DNA of 64,000 nucleotides from NCBI RefSeq assembly GCF_028502605.1, contig NC_079232.1, positions 2,418,001 to 2,482,000 on the forward strand. The letters run 5' to 3'. The translations under genes were made by a program, and so were the position numbers. Numbering within the stretch: the stretch's first letter is position 1; every line of letters begins with the position of its first letter. Below are positions 22,821 through 35,827 of this stretch, piece by piece. This DNA is from Trichoderma breve. Its lineage: Eukaryota; Ascomycota; Sordariomycetes; Hypocreales; Hypocreaceae. Under the pieces are notes generated by a model. That model was not told the DNA's origin. It saw nothing but the letters and a program-made list of their open reading frames with translations, and made no database searches.

Positions 22821-25800
22821 GGCCTTTGCGGCAATCAAGGGAACGGGGACAGCGTGCATTCGTGATTCGGGTAGAGAAACAGATACAGATATCGTCATTG
22901 TCGGCGTGAGCGAGACCTGAAGCAAGCAAAATCCAAAAAGACAAAAAAGCCGGGCGGGAAAAGCAACCCAGATAAATGTTAATGTTCCCTGCGATGCCTC
23001 GGGCTGCGCGGGTCCGAGGGTAAGATATGTTGACACTTCTGGTTGCTTAATTGCCGACGAAGCAAACAAGTTGATGTCAGCATGCACTGGCACTTGCACA
23101 TGCCGAGCCCCGACCGGATTGGCGGGGGCAGCTTTAAGGCCCTTTTTGGCTCTGCGCCCACTTAGACGCTGGCAAATGCTCGACTTCACCGGCCATCGCT
23201 ACGATTTGGCAGAAGCTTCCACGGTGCTTCCATTTCATTTGCCGCCTCTTGTTTTTAATTTCTGTTTGGGCTCGTTTTGGGCTCTCTTTTACATTCCTCA
23301 TGGCAGGTTGAGCGTCATTGTCTGTGTGTTGGTGGTGGAATCCATTCAGGCCTGGAATCCCAACATGTCCGTCTCACTCCAATCCTTCATCCTTCATATA
23401 TGCCATGGCGAGAAATTGTAGAAATGATATCAGTAAAAAATGCCACTGTTAACAATACTACACTATTAATGCCCTTGACTTCATCTCCAGTCAATAGGCA
23501 AAGCTTCAATAACATTCAGCTTTGCGTCCGGACATTGTCCCCTCTTGTCCGATAAACATGCCGTGTTACCGAGTAAAAATCGAGCGCGGGCCGGCGCAGG
23601 GATCTCGGGCATCGACAACTCCGGGATAGCCTCGTCGGCAGCGGAAAACGCCCAATCCCTCTGACGAAATCGCTGCTCGACTGGAGTGCCTTTTTTGAAG
23701 GCACGCTCTTTCGATTGGGCCTACGCAACAAATCTGTTGGTGCTGCCTTGTAGCGTCATGCATAGAACAACAGCCTGACTTGCTCGGGCTGAGTTGGGAC
23801 GCAACTGAAGTTGAGCCAGATTTCGGCGTTGACTTTGGTTTCAATCTCTGGCATCATCGCCTTTGTTTGTAAGTCAAAGCAAACAAATCCTCATCGTATC
23901 GTCGTTAAATTTGCATAGGGCTCATGCGAGAGCATCGTTCACTTCTCACAAGCACACAGTCGAGATCCGTCTTTTCCTTTGGACAAGCTAATAACGAAGC
24001 ACACCTCCGCATAATGGACTGGACATGAACAACGAGGCATCACCCGGTATAAGGGTCCAGCCATCGCACGTGAACACCGCTCATCAAGATTCACCAGATT
24101 CACCAGATGCTTACAAACCTCTTCTCGTTTCCGTATGGCCTCTCCATCCGCCAAAACACCAGAAACAGGTCCGGTGTAGCAAAGCCGCCCGTCCCCGAAT
24201 ATTCGCAGCATGCGTCCGTCATGCAGCATCCGCGCTTAGCGGACTTTCTAGCTGCGGAATGTGTAAAACATCTTTCTTTACATTCCGTTATTTCTTCATC
24301 TTTTTTCTTTTTCTCACTTATCATTTTTCTTTCTTTTTCCTCGTGCCGGCCCCGTCTTAGCGGCGCCGGGTTGAGTCGCCCACGTTTCTGCCTCTGAGGA
24401 GCCCAACGGAGCCCCAAGCAGCCAATGGTCCCCTACCACAGCCGTGGGCTAACGTGCATTTGTGATAAGCCTGCAGTGACTTGCAGGAGACTCCTCAGGT
24501 GCAAGAGGGGAAGCGAAAAAAGAAAAGAAAAATAAGAAAAAATAGTAATACATAATAACGAAAACTCCACAAAAGCTCCGGGTTGACCTGTCGATAGATC
24601 CATGCAGCCGTTGCTTCATCGTGGAAATCACGCAGCCCCTCTTCTTGCAAAGCACCCTCAGTCTCTCCAAGGCATTGGTCCAAGGCCCCCACGCTGACGA
24701 GGGGAAGCCTGCCGCTTCATTCTTCCCAAGTTGCGCGTTTCAAGGCTGCCTCGTACAGGAACGAGATCGGGGGACAGGCCAAAGGACCGAGGCTCAGTGG
24801 TTTCTGCCGGCTGCTAGGTGGCGGCTTGACTGAACCTTGAAATCCTTTGTCTCGAAGCTTCTTCACTTGTACGACACAGAGACGTCTTTCTTTGTCATTC
24901 TTGTCTCGTCTCTCTTCCTCCAGCAGCAGTAATCATGATCCAGCCCCGTAGGTAATGCTGCCATGGTGCAAGACACTTCTCTCGTCAGAGTCGAGAGTCG
25001 CCGAGTCGGCAAGCCACGCATCGAACGAGCTTTACCCGCTTGATTTTTACCCCTCCAACCCTCCCCCTCACCAGGAACAAGTTTTTTGATGACTTTGTAG
25101 TGTATGTAATGTACCCTTCATGCAGAGCCCCTTCACCGCCCTGTCTCCACAGTGCAAAAGAAGGGAAAAGACTGAGAAAGACGAGAGAAACACCGGGCCC
25201 AGCCAGTCTCGTTGTGGCATGCTCCCGGTGCTGACGAACTAATATCTTGCTTTGTTCTTCTTTTTTTTTTTGCCGCCGGCGCAATCGACTCTTTGGACCA
25301 AGCAGATCGGCTCCCTCGGCGGATACCCCCGGAGGCCGGAGGTGGGGACCCTCCCACAGGCGTGACCAACTTGCTTTCGGGGCCAAGCCTCTCGCACGCT
25401 TCCATTCATCTTGTCAGCCATCAGCCAGCCAGCCATTACAAGCAGACGGCATCCTTGGGCGTTCATAGGGGCGAGTCTCTTGGGCTGTGGCGCCAAATCA
25501 CAGCACGCACCCTCCAGGCCACCGACGCGCAGCTGCTCGTAGGCCATCCCGAGCAGCAAGGGCGGCCGACGCAATCCTTGCGGCGCCGGTACTTGGTCCT
25601 CCGACGAACCGGCCCTCGAGTGCTCAAAGGACTGACTGCCTGAGCGTGGCGTTTTGCAAACCTGATCGTGACTGGTGATGACTCGTTCTTGTGTTCACAT
25701 AGAAGCTGACCACACCGTGATCGTCACGCTTGGATTCTTCCATTTGCTTGGAAATGTGACTCCTTTGTTGCGTGGTCAGTCAACCGTCTGCCGGCTGACG

Positions 25801-28800
25801 CAGTGGTGGCGATGTTGGTGTTGAGATGGACACATCCTTGCAGAATCATAGACTTGCAGATACCACGGCGATGCAGGTCTCGATGTACAGTGTCTTGGTC
25901 AGATGCTGGCCACTAACGATCGTCTACTCATCAACACGTAGCCTTGGTGCATCAATCTGTGCACAAATGCAGGTCGATCGAGCAGATGTGCGTCCTCTAG
26001 GCCCCAGAGGGCTCCGATTGACGCTCTATTGGGACCCGTCCAGGGTAGCAAACAGGATTCACCACACACGGCCTCCCACAACGTATACGTGCATGTGCGT
26101 GCACTTCATCACCGTAGTAGGCGATGCCGATGGAATATCGTAGTTCCGAATCGTCTTCTTTGTTGCTTGGAACCATCGAGACACCACCACCGTAGTGCTA
26201 CGGTAAGAATTACGTCGACCTATTCTTAGGCAGAGCCACTCTACGCGTACGGTGTACCCATCCGGAGCCCTCCGCAAACAAGATCAACGCTCCGGAACTT
26301 GGCTTTGGGAAAGAAACTCAAGCCAAGTCCCGCGGAGGCCGGCCGAGCAGCCTAGGCAGACGAGATCGGGAACGATATTCCAAACAAACCTTGAATCTTG
26401 AAAGCCTGGCCCCGAGGCTTCCACTTAACGATGGGGGAGGGCTGGAGTATTGCACATTGCGACTTGTTTACCTAACAGCTTCTGGTAGCAGCCTGGCCGA
26501 GACGACGCGTGATCGAGCAGGCAATACGTGTAAGCCAGCCACGCCTGAGTGAGCACTGCTCCGGCCGGCCAGCTGCGGTCACTGGACAAGCATGAGTTCC
26601 TGTAGGTATTTTTGGTACGACAAAGACCCTGAAGCTGAGGCTGAGGGTGTAGAGCACCCATGGGGAATGATCGTCATCGTCATTAGCATCAAATCGAAAT
26701 AGGCTTGGCGTATGGTCCCCCCTTAGCGGACTTTATTACAGTCCGGGATGAGCAACAGTTCGAGACAGCGAGTAGCAATGCGGGAGACATGGCCCGTGTC
26801 CTGGGTATGATTGAGTGTGAGTGTGAGTGTGAGCAACCAAAACCAGGCCCGTGGTCAATGTACTCACTTTCCCGTACAGCCAATGTACACTCCAGCGAGT
26901 CTCGGATGTACGAGAATGTACGATGTACATACGCGCGCGCACAAGAGCTCCACCCAGACACATTGGTACGAACTGTTGAGGCAGATTGGCAGGGCGGCGT
27001 GTGATGATGTGCAGGCCATTTTTTATGCCCAACCATCGGCTTGCATGCCACTCGCTGCATGGCTCGGGAATGGCAACAAAAGCAGGTTGGGCAGACATCC
27101 TGTCTCGTCTGCGCTAATGGCTGTAACTGACCCAAAACAAAGACCGACATTCATTAGATCGAGGCAGGTACCTACAAGGCTGCAAGCCGTGCTACCAGTA
27201 CTCCAGTCCAGCAGTCGATATTCCATGGATGGACTCCAAGGTACCTGACCTAGCTACTAGGTAGCCACCAGTAAAACACCAGGGCGTTTATGTAGCGCCT
27301 TGACCGCCAGGTCCAAGTACGAGTTCTGGCACGGAGTCCGGAGAGCCTACGGGGTTCAGGGTCGTTGGGTAGTGCCCTGTAGTCGTCGACCTGCAGAATC
27401 GCCAACGCCAATCCCGGAGTGCTGATTGGGCCTCCCAGCCCAACCCAGCGCTTCTGGATCAACTTTGCCCGCACAAGGCGAGGGAAAAAGCAAAAGGCGT
27501 CGAGGCGTTGGGAAAGGCTGAAACCGGCTGGACGTATCGAAATTCAACCTTCATTTCAAGGCGACCAGTGGCATCACAGGGGCTGGTCCCGAGCGGCAGT
27601 ACTTGGTGCATGGAGCGAGCTAAATCGCGTCCTCCCTGCTTCTGCTCCCGCTTCCCATGATCTCCTATTCTTATCGCTCGGCTGGCGTGGTTGTTAGCGA
27701 GGGAAAATAGGAAACTTGGCGAGCTACTGGAAACGAACGCGCTGACCAGGTCTGGCCAGGCTCGTTGATGTCAGCCCAGGCCAGGTAGCAGATCTTCCCT
27801 CGGCCCAAGTGCTGGCTGATTCTGATTCTGAGACGCTGTCAGCGCATTTCCGATCCTCTGCTGCGCACTGACGCCGGGCAGGAGCTAGCACTACAGACTT
27901 GTGCTAGTCGTCCGAGTCTCGTAGCTAGGTTAAACAGCGACAGGCCGTGGAGCCCGTCTAAAATTGGAGTAATCTCCATGCTTGGTATGTCTCTCTCCTG
28001 GGAGCAACCTGAATCCAAGCTCTGGGTACGTGTGCCGCCAGGACTTCAGAACAGGGGCCGGGTCTGGACTTGTTGATCCCGGGCCGCGTTTCATTTTCAT
28101 TTCTCATACCTATGGTATTCAGTGCGGCGTCATGCACACAAACGCAAAAGAAGGTGGAATAATACACCGAGAAGCACAGGATAATTCAGGTCCATGCCTT
28201 GCAGCCACTCCGGCACATCCCTCCTTCAGGCCCATCAAATCGTGGGTGGGACCACTCCAGCACATGGGCGGCAAACAGGGGCTGGTTATTTGGGAAACTC
28301 ATCCTCGTACATGTAAACGCTGCCTCTGGGGGCCGTGGCTGCGGATTTTGCGGGCTGAATAATACCACCAGCCTCTCACAGGAGCAATTGTTCTCTCGAG
28401 ACGGCTCATTCCGGATGGTGCGGTGGGCTAGTTCTGTCGTCATGTGTTCTGAAAGAAACAGATTTCTTCGTACGGGGTCGCACATGCATACGTGCTAACG
28501 AGCTAGTAGCAGAAAAATAACGAGGCTTGCATCCCAAGGGTCGGCTATGCTTGTTGCCAGTAGTCGCTGAGGGAAAAGAAATTTGGAGAGATTCAGAATT
28601 AGCCGGCCGAGATTCTCCTTCGCTTCCTCCGGCGGTCGGCCGTGAAAACTGGGGGAGCCAAGGCGCGAGTCGCGCGTCTGCTGCAAATCCATCATCTCGA
28701 CAGCCTCTCTTTCGCTGTCAGGACGAGAGCAGCTGTCCAGTTGAGTCACAGCATGATGGGCATCTCGATTATGATTGACGGGATAGCACAGGCGATGCAG

Positions 28801-31470
28801 AAAGGACAGAAATCGCCTTGCCACTGGTCTTTTGGCTGCATAAGGCCCACCGTCTCAGAGCATTGATAGGCCTTGCAGTGCCTGTAATCCTGCAAAGGCA
28901 CCGCCTGCTTGTGCGTGTGAGTACTCCGTACTGTACCAGCTCGTACGTGTAAGTCGAGTTGTGTCCTCGCAGGGTGCTTGCCCTGGGCGTTAGCAAGACT
29001 CATCGGCCGCTTGTTGACTTGTCCACTTGTAGACCTGTAGACTTGCAGACTTGTCGCTTTTGGTGGACACCTGAGGGATTTCTCTCCGCATTCCCCATCG
29101 CCCAAGCCGTGACGGAGATTTTTTTTTTTTTTTTCGTGGCTAATGTTGAGTAGACTGACCGGTGTACGGGCAGGTTAAAGACTGGGGAGCAAGCGTGCAC
29201 CGTACGTTCCTTGTGAGCGCTACGAGCACTAGACCTCACGTAGGTTAGGATGCATGTAGATGCAGAGACCCCTTGTCTATGCACCGCTGATTGATCCAGA
29301 GCAAGGGAAACAAGCAGGCCGGCAGAAAAAGAGTGTGGCAGGAACCGGACAATCTAGGCGGTTGATGGCTTGGCTGGTCGTGGTCGCTCATCAGACTACC
29401 TCTGGTAGTGGCAGCCCACGATGGCAGCGTCGTGCTCGGTGGCAGCGATGTTGATGGCCTCGGCCTTGGGTCTTTTCTGCTCTGCTCTATGCTGCGAGTA
29501 GAAGGTCAGCAACGCCATGCGCTCTGCTGGGTCCCTCAACTCCGATTCCTTAGTAATGGGATTCTACAAGACGAGTGTTCCGAGCTGTGCGGACCACAGA
29601 GCGCCCTCGTATTGGTACGAAGCAGCAAGCAGTCTTTTTTCTGCAAGAGATGCCTACCGTCCGGGCCACCCAAGGGATCCGACAGCTCCGTTCAACGTGC
29701 GAGGGCTTGTCGATCAGGGCTCAACTTGAACAAGCACCGCCACGAGAAGGTGATGGATGAAGCGTCGATGAGACCAGACCAGCATTTCTCACAAGACGCC
29801 GCGCCGGCGCCGATTCCCACTTCAGCATGCAGTGCAGACAGGGTCTCTGGACCTTATCCACGACGAACATTTGCTGGCGCTATTACCAATGCCTCAGCAC
29901 AAGCACCAGGAGAAAAAGCATGGCGCCTAACCGGGTTCGCTCCGTGACTCGCAGATATACCTCGTTCGAGAACGGGCATGGCCCCGTGCCAGGGACTTGG
30001 CGGACTGGTGGACCCAGCCCATTCCCTTTTGACAAGAATGTGCAGTTCAGTGACGACGGCCTGGAGACGATGCTGGAGACGTGTTGGAGGCACGCCTGGC
30101 TCGCCCGTTCCGGCCACCCCTTCAATTTTGCTTTGCGTCACATCCCATCAGACGACCAGTCGCCAAAGGTGCCTGCATGTGAGTCGTCATTCCGGCCACA
30201 AGGGCGAGCGAGCATCTGCAATTTGCAGTCACCACAGCTGGCACGGACGGTCATTGTGTATCGCACTCGTACCCTCACCACTTGTCGTAGCATTGAGTAG
30301 AGTAGCTCAAACAGTGGTTCTTTGTTTGCAAAATTGCACTTCGGACGGGACCCATTCACCTCTAGCCTTGGTGGTGAATAGGGGCAGAAAAAAAAAAAAA
30401 ACTACTACGAGTACTCCGTACTACTAGCAGAGGACAGCTGTCGTGGAAAGAAGCAGAAAATTTCTAAAAAAACATCGTGCCACTTCTCCTCCCATCAAGT
30501 CGCGGTCCCAACAGTCCCGGACAGGCAGGCATCGAAGTGGCAACTGCGTTAACGCCCCTCGTGCACCGGAAGCAGTCCACTGTGGAAAGGCTTCAGGAGG
30601 CACCAAAGGCCCTCCCAGCGCCTGGCACGTACGAGTAAAACCTCCAAGCCTCCCCAGCCATCCATCCTGTGTACGAGCACAGGTACGGAGTTACTCGTAC
30701 CTCCAAGCCAGTCATGGGGGGGTGCAAGTTGCAGGGTGCGTGCTTGATTGAGTGAGAATTGAAGTACGAAGTGCGAGGTGCGAGTACGTACCTGGAGGAG
30801 GCGAGGCACGCTGATGTATTTGCGGAGCAGCCCTGGGCCAATCAGGCGACTCACATTTGCTCTGGCGTCCCTTGTTCGCAAAATTATCCAGAGCCGCGCT
30901 ATCCCCATTTGACGCAGCAGAGTATGGAGAAGTATAGCCGGCCAAGTACCGTCCCAGCCTCTCTGCGGTGTGGCGGTACTTGGCTTTGGCGGGCTTTCTG
31001 GCGCCTGCACTGCGACCCCCATTCCGCTAGGCTCCTAGTTGTCCCGTCAGTGGCTGTTGCTGGCCCCACCCATCCGGGGCAAAAAAAAAAGAAGACAGAA
31101 AAAAAGAAAAAAGAACCAGACGAGACAAGTCGACGTACTCGTACCGGAGTGCCGCCCACAAGTCAGAGGACCCCTGCCACAGCCCAAGTTAGGTACCGCG
31201 CCCAAGTACCCGTACCGTACCACGAGACAGGTCTAGGTACTACAGGCACTCGTACAATGCGGTAAAGAACCTTGGGCGGATTGGCAGGTGAGAAAAACTG
31301 GAAAAAAACACTGGCCCAGGTACCTCGCCGCCTGCATGGTGTCCACCACCGCCTTGGTACCTCCCGCCTAGCCCATAGTGCCTACCACCTAGTGCCTACT
31401 GCTCTGCTACCCACTGTCCCACCGCCCATGCCCTAACGCTGTTGTCGCTGCAACGTACTTGTGCCGCCCG
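22821..31470. other. Gene desert of 8.6 kb between divergent FAD1 and the cyclin gene
   Basis: Many short frames are open on both strands, but none shows a domain, a sensible composition or splice signals that extend it. Base composition looks balanced, not AT-rich, so this is not obviously a decayed transposon array. Visible structure includes CT-rich blocks (24290-24350, 25250-25275), a T16 run at 29119-29134, direct repeats of ACTTGTAGAC type near 29020-29055, and a dense set of GTAC-type words between 28900 and 31260. It must contain the FAD1 promoter and probably long-range control DNA for the cyclin gene. A non-coding transcript cannot be excluded. Confidence 0.5.
26813..26833. repeat. 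GAGTGT microsatellite
   Basis: Three and a half tandem hexamers, similar to the tract at 158-180. No coding role is visible. Confidence 0.75.
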
Positions 31471-32668
31471 TAGCCTTCATCATCTCCAGCCCGCGCTCTT
31501 CTTCTTGCGCTCCCACACCTCAACCTCTTCTTTCATATTTTCTTCTTCAACCCTTTTCCCTCCCTCTTCCCTCCTCCACCGAATTCCGAATCCGCCGATT
31601 TCACGACAAGCCTCGTCGCGAACTTCTCATCGTTCGTCGACGTCTGGATTCAGGTTTCTCGCGTGAGCCTACTCCTTTTGTTTACCTCTCAGCTCGCTGC
31701 TGTGCAGGTAGCTTCTTTTGTGTTCCCACGGCTTGTTCTGCAGTGGCCGCTATCACGTCGGTCACGTCTACTTCCGTTCGACGTTCACATCTTTGGAGGG
31801 TTTTTAAAAGCTCCTTCCGGGACCTCTCTATCGTATAGAGGTTAGTAGATTTGCGTTACGTTTTTCGATTGTTGTCGCCGTTATGCCTCTCGACGTCCCG
31901 CGTACTCTCGCCGCGACACCAACGATTTGTCTTGACCTATATCCTCGCTCTTACTACCTACCAATACCATCGATCGATGACCGTTCGAACATCTCCTCAT
32001 AGGAGTTGATTATTGATAATTGGGCCATTTGTTTTTTGCCAGTGGCGAAATTCGATCGATGTGTAATGCTCTGTGACCCTTGGTCCGATACTTCCATCCA
32101 TTTACACTTTCGATTCATCCGATTTCACTTGTTCTTTCATTTACTTGCGCGTCGGCTTGTCTTATACTTTTACATCGTCTCTTATATAATAGACGTGTCT
32201 GGTGCTAACAGTTTATTCAGAAAGCTTTTCCATCCCACCTTTGCATCCTTTCTCCCATCTTTTCCTCGGTCTCGCTTCTCGCTTGCGTAAACGCCCATCT
32301 TTGGACTCGACGTTTCGCGAACTCTGTACCTTGGACGGCCATATTCTTTGACCGACTACTCCGTTGCGATATCATTTTGTTACGTCTTTTTCCATTTTCA
32401 AATCTCTTCCAACAGATTTCACATCGTCGTACCTCACGGCATTACGATATACAACGTTAAATGGCTCTTGCATCCCAGTAGAGCCAAGTCGATACCTTTT
32501 CTTTTTTCTCTTTCCTCGCGCCGCTTCGTCGTCATCTTCGCTTTCTTGTTACGAGACCCCATACAAGACAGCCGTGCACCGTCGCGAGCTGTTTTCGTCT
32601 CTGACAAGTATTCATCATCCGACAAAGGTCATTTCGATCTTCGTCGGACCTCCTCCTCAACCGTCATC
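31470..32668 (+). promoter_or_regulatory. Long pyrimidine-rich leader of the cyclin gene
   Basis: A sharp change to C/T-rich sequence with little purine clustering begins near 31470 and continues to the start codon. This is the usual look of a fungal transcription start and leader. If the whole stretch is transcribed, the leader is about 1.2 kb and carries several upstream ATGs (31883, 31977, 32059, 32066). The frame of the cyclin itself is open back to an ATG at 32348. An intron in the leader is possible but I could not fix one. Confidence 0.5.
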
Positions 32669-33667
32669 ATGCCCGGAGGCGTTTGTGCCGTCCTCGATTA
32701 TGAGGTCGACATGATGGCTGAGTATGTCGCCGAGATGGCTACTCGCGTTGTTACTCCCGAGGCTAGCGTCACCTCTCCCTTCCGGAAGTTCGTGTCGCAG
32801 ATCCTCACCTCCACGAGACTGCCCAGTACGACCATTCTTCTTGGAATGAACTATCTCGCCAAGAGAATCAACTCCATGAAGAGTCAGGGTCCGTACAAGG
32901 CCTCCGAGGGTCAAGTTTGGCGATTCCTCACCGTTTCGCTCCTCCTCGGCAGCAAGTTCTTGGACGACAACACCTTTCAGAACCGATCCTGGTCTGAGGT
33001 TAGCGGTATTCCCGTCTCTGAGCTCAACACTCTGGAGTATGATTGGCTTCAGGCCATGAACTGGCGCCTCTACGTCAACCTTGATGAGAGCAAGGACTAT
33101 CAGGCCTGGCTTGACAACTGGCGTGAGTGGCAGCAGATGAAGAAGCGACGAGCCGCCCAGGCGAGCCGCGAGCGCTTGGCTGCTTTGGTCCCTGCCATCG
33201 ATACCGACTTGGCCAGGTACAACAGCAACCGCTGCTCTCCTCACTCGCGCTACATTCAGGCTCAAATCGCAGAGTATGAGCGCTACCAGGCCATGAAGGC
33301 CCAGCAGCACACCTACCGCTCTCGCGAGACCACTTGGTCCAACAACCCGTGGAATGCGCCTCTTACTCCTCCGGACTCTGGCTATGGCACTCCCGAGTAC
33401 GCCATGTCGGCCGCCTCTAGCAACGCTCGCTACAACGAGTGGTTCGCTCAGGCCGCAGCTCAGTACAGCAGCCGATACCCCCAGCCTCCGGCTCACAATA
33501 CGTTTTACCCCAACCGTCAACCATCGTATGCATCTCACTACCCGTACCACCACCACAGTGGTTGGGAGCACGGTGTTGCTGAGTGCGGTTGCCCGGGATG
33601 TGTCGAGCCCATGAAGCAGACGCCTTATTTCATGTCCCATGGATATGGCCAGCCCGTCATGGGTTAA
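32669..33667 (+). CDS. CLG1/MUG80-type cyclin (PHO85-class)
   Basis: Single exon, 332 aa. A cyclin box spans about residues 37-138: SPFRKFVSQILTSTRLPSTT, then GMNYLAKRINSM, then VWRFLTVSLLLGSKFLDDNT, then NTLEYDWLQAMNWRLYV. The last segment is characteristic of cyclins that partner PHO85/CDK5-type kinases. The closest named relatives are yeast Clg1 and fission yeast Mug80. After the box come a basic region, a Tyr/Pro/Ser-rich low-complexity tail (about 215-300) and a short Cys-rich end (AECGCPGC). The ATG at 32669 (MPGGVCAVLD) follows ATC and starts the conserved part. The in-frame ATG at 32348 would add 107 residues of hydrophobic, leader-like composition, and I do not favour it. A long leader suggests tight translational or nutritional control, which would suit a PHO85-type cyclin; this is inference. 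Confidence 0.85.
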   Translation: MPGGVCAVLDYEVDMMAEYVAEMATRVVTPEASVTSPFRKFVSQILTSTRLPSTTILLGMNYLAKRINSMKSQGPYKASEGQVWRFLTVSLLLGSKFLDDNTFQNRSWSEVSGIPVSELNTLEYDWLQAMNWRLYVNLDESKDYQAWLDNWREWQQMKKRRAAQASRERLAALVPAIDTDLARYNSNRCSPHSRYIQAQIAEYERYQAMKAQQHTYRSRETTWSNNPWNAPLTPPDSGYGTPEYAMSAASSNARYNEWFAQAAAQYSSRYPQPPAHNTFYPNRQPSYASHYPYHHHSGWEHGVAECGCPGCVEPMKQTPYFMSHGYGQPVMG

Positions 33668-35827
33668 TGTTTGAAACGATTTTCCTTTTTTCCCTTTTTC
33701 TTCCATCTTCGGGCTTAAATAGAGCCCCATTTTATTCCCTTTTCGGTCTCGGAAAAAAACGGTGCGGATTTCGAGTTTTTAATGGCTACGAGTTTTCGCT
33801 ATCTTCTCTGTTCAAGAAGACGCGTGTTTTTCAGATACCCCCGGCACGAAAAAAAGTCCTACACACGCGATCAGTTTCAGCACGTCTTTTCTACAGCCTG
33901 TTTATGATGTCACCATGGCATGACCATCACCGATACCAGGGTGCCCTGTGAACATACAGGCATTTCTTCATGGTCATTGATGGCTTCAACTATAAACAGC
34001 ATTTTTTTTTTATCACGGTACATGTTCATAATGGTTTGGTTCGGCGCAGGGTGACTCTTATATCACTACAAAATGTTCCTGGTGCAAAAAGCGAGCTTGG
34101 TTCTTCCAGCAGCAAAAGGCAAATTTTGCCGTCTTTCCGTCCGTCATCGATATCGGACTCGAATTGCTGGAGGCCTTACCAGCTTGCAACAGCACTGAAA
34201 GTGAACATTGTCCACTCTTTCAAAGATTTTTCTCTCTCTCTTGATACCATACTTGATGGGATCTCTTGCGTTTGCGCGCGCTGCACATATAGACCTGGCA
34301 TTGGTACCCTACATTGGTACCTCGATAGATCTGGAAATCAGTCTTAGGCACTGCCTACAATCGGAGGCTTCACTTCGAAAATAACGAGGGTTCGGGCAAA
34401 AGCTCGGCGCCCACACAAAAATTAAAGGTCTGAACCGTGTCAAGGTCCCTGCTGGCTCTGCGCCCCTGTTTGCGGGTTGGTTGAGATACCAAAATATTTG
34501 CGCTGGCCACGGCGACATTGTTCATGACGCAACAAAAGCAATAAAGATTTCAAAAGTTTGGGGATAGCACATATGACACTATACTTGTTTGTTTGTGGTG
34601 GGAATGGGTGTCTGTGCAAAATGGGTATTTTACGAGGGCGCTTTCATGCATTGTCTTCAGCGGGTAAAATGGAAGATTGGACCGGCTATATTTTTTCTCT
34701 TCTCTCGCGGCGCATTTTTTATATCATTTTCAATTTTTTTACGGTCTTACATTCCGAGGCCATACATCGCGACCATGATACCCCCGCTGGTGTCATGTCA
34801 AGCTTGGCCAGCATCCTGTATGCTTTCTCGGACTCTTTCTTCTTCTTTCTATGAGATGTTAGACGCCTTTTTTTCATGGGTTGATTCTGTAGAGAAGGAA
34901 AGCCTGGTGGCGATGGCGAGGCGACGATGTTTTTTTTGTTCGATTAATGAGTTTCTCTTCTTCCTTTCGCATGAATGCGGACAGATTTTCTGTATTCATA
35001 TGATCAATTCCATATCTGTTGTCATGGAATACTGTTTGATGGCGGGCGGGTGTGATTCAAGAGTGATGCGATCACTGGTTTGAAGATGGATGGCGAAGGT
35101 TTACTCTGCAGCTCAGAGTTGTTTATTGCAGATGCAAAAATGGGCGGAAGTTTGTCTCATACGCACGCGTTTGGGAGGCTGGGCGATGGTTGGAGAGTTG
35201 CATCATTGGAGGCTCTTTGTCCCATCATGGGCAGCAATATGAAGGCCACGAGAAGGCTTCAGTCAAGGGCGACGTCTCTGGTGGTGATCCTCATGACATC
35301 CCTATTGTGAGATTATAGTACAATTAAATTGATGAACAGCCCCGGCTGGACTTCATTTGTATATTTCGTGATTCTGTGCCTTTTCAATTTCATACTTGTG
35401 CATGTGTGCTGCCTGGGTGAATCTGGATTCGCTGAAGTATTCGGTTGATTGTCGGAATTTGCAACTGACAAACATCGGTTGCATCGTTCTACACACTCAT
35501 GAGTATTTCAGACTACATACACTTTGCCTGTGAGTTTCCGTGGCCGCCAATTGCACAGCTCGTTTTCTCAATTTTCTCTCTTGACACGTCTTATACATAA
35601 TTAGCCATTTGCCCTTGTAAATCTTCTAATCGTCTTGCTTCAAAACGCCACTGATCCAGCCCTTTTTACGCGTCGCCATCTCTCCGAACTTGTCAGCCGC
35701 TCACAAACTGAGCCAGCCTTTCTTATAGTACTCCTCGTACACTGCTATTGGCGGCTATATCCATCTCTTTTCAATCCCGTTTCTTCCAACGCCTTGTTCA
35801 TCTACTCTTTTGCTGCACAATTGAATC
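33668..35827. other. Intergenic between cyclin and NIP30-domain gene
   Basis: T-rich with many short homopolymers. The first few hundred bases should be the cyclin 3' untranslated region, and the last 200 (CT-rich) the leader of the next gene. No gene recognised in between. Confidence 0.5.

Noticed and set aside
22821..23189. N-terminal extension of FAD1 through upstream in-frame ATGs
   Set aside because: The added residues are low in similarity to FAD synthetases, while the start at 22820 leads directly into the conserved region.
29408..29947. 179-codon frame in the first desert
   Set aside because: Mixed composition without domain or bias. Consistent with chance in GC-balanced DNA.
32657..33730. 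357-codon frame antisense to the cyclin gene
   Set aside because: It mirrors the strongly biased codons of the cyclin gene on the other strand and has no domain. The cyclin box on the plus strand is unmistakable.
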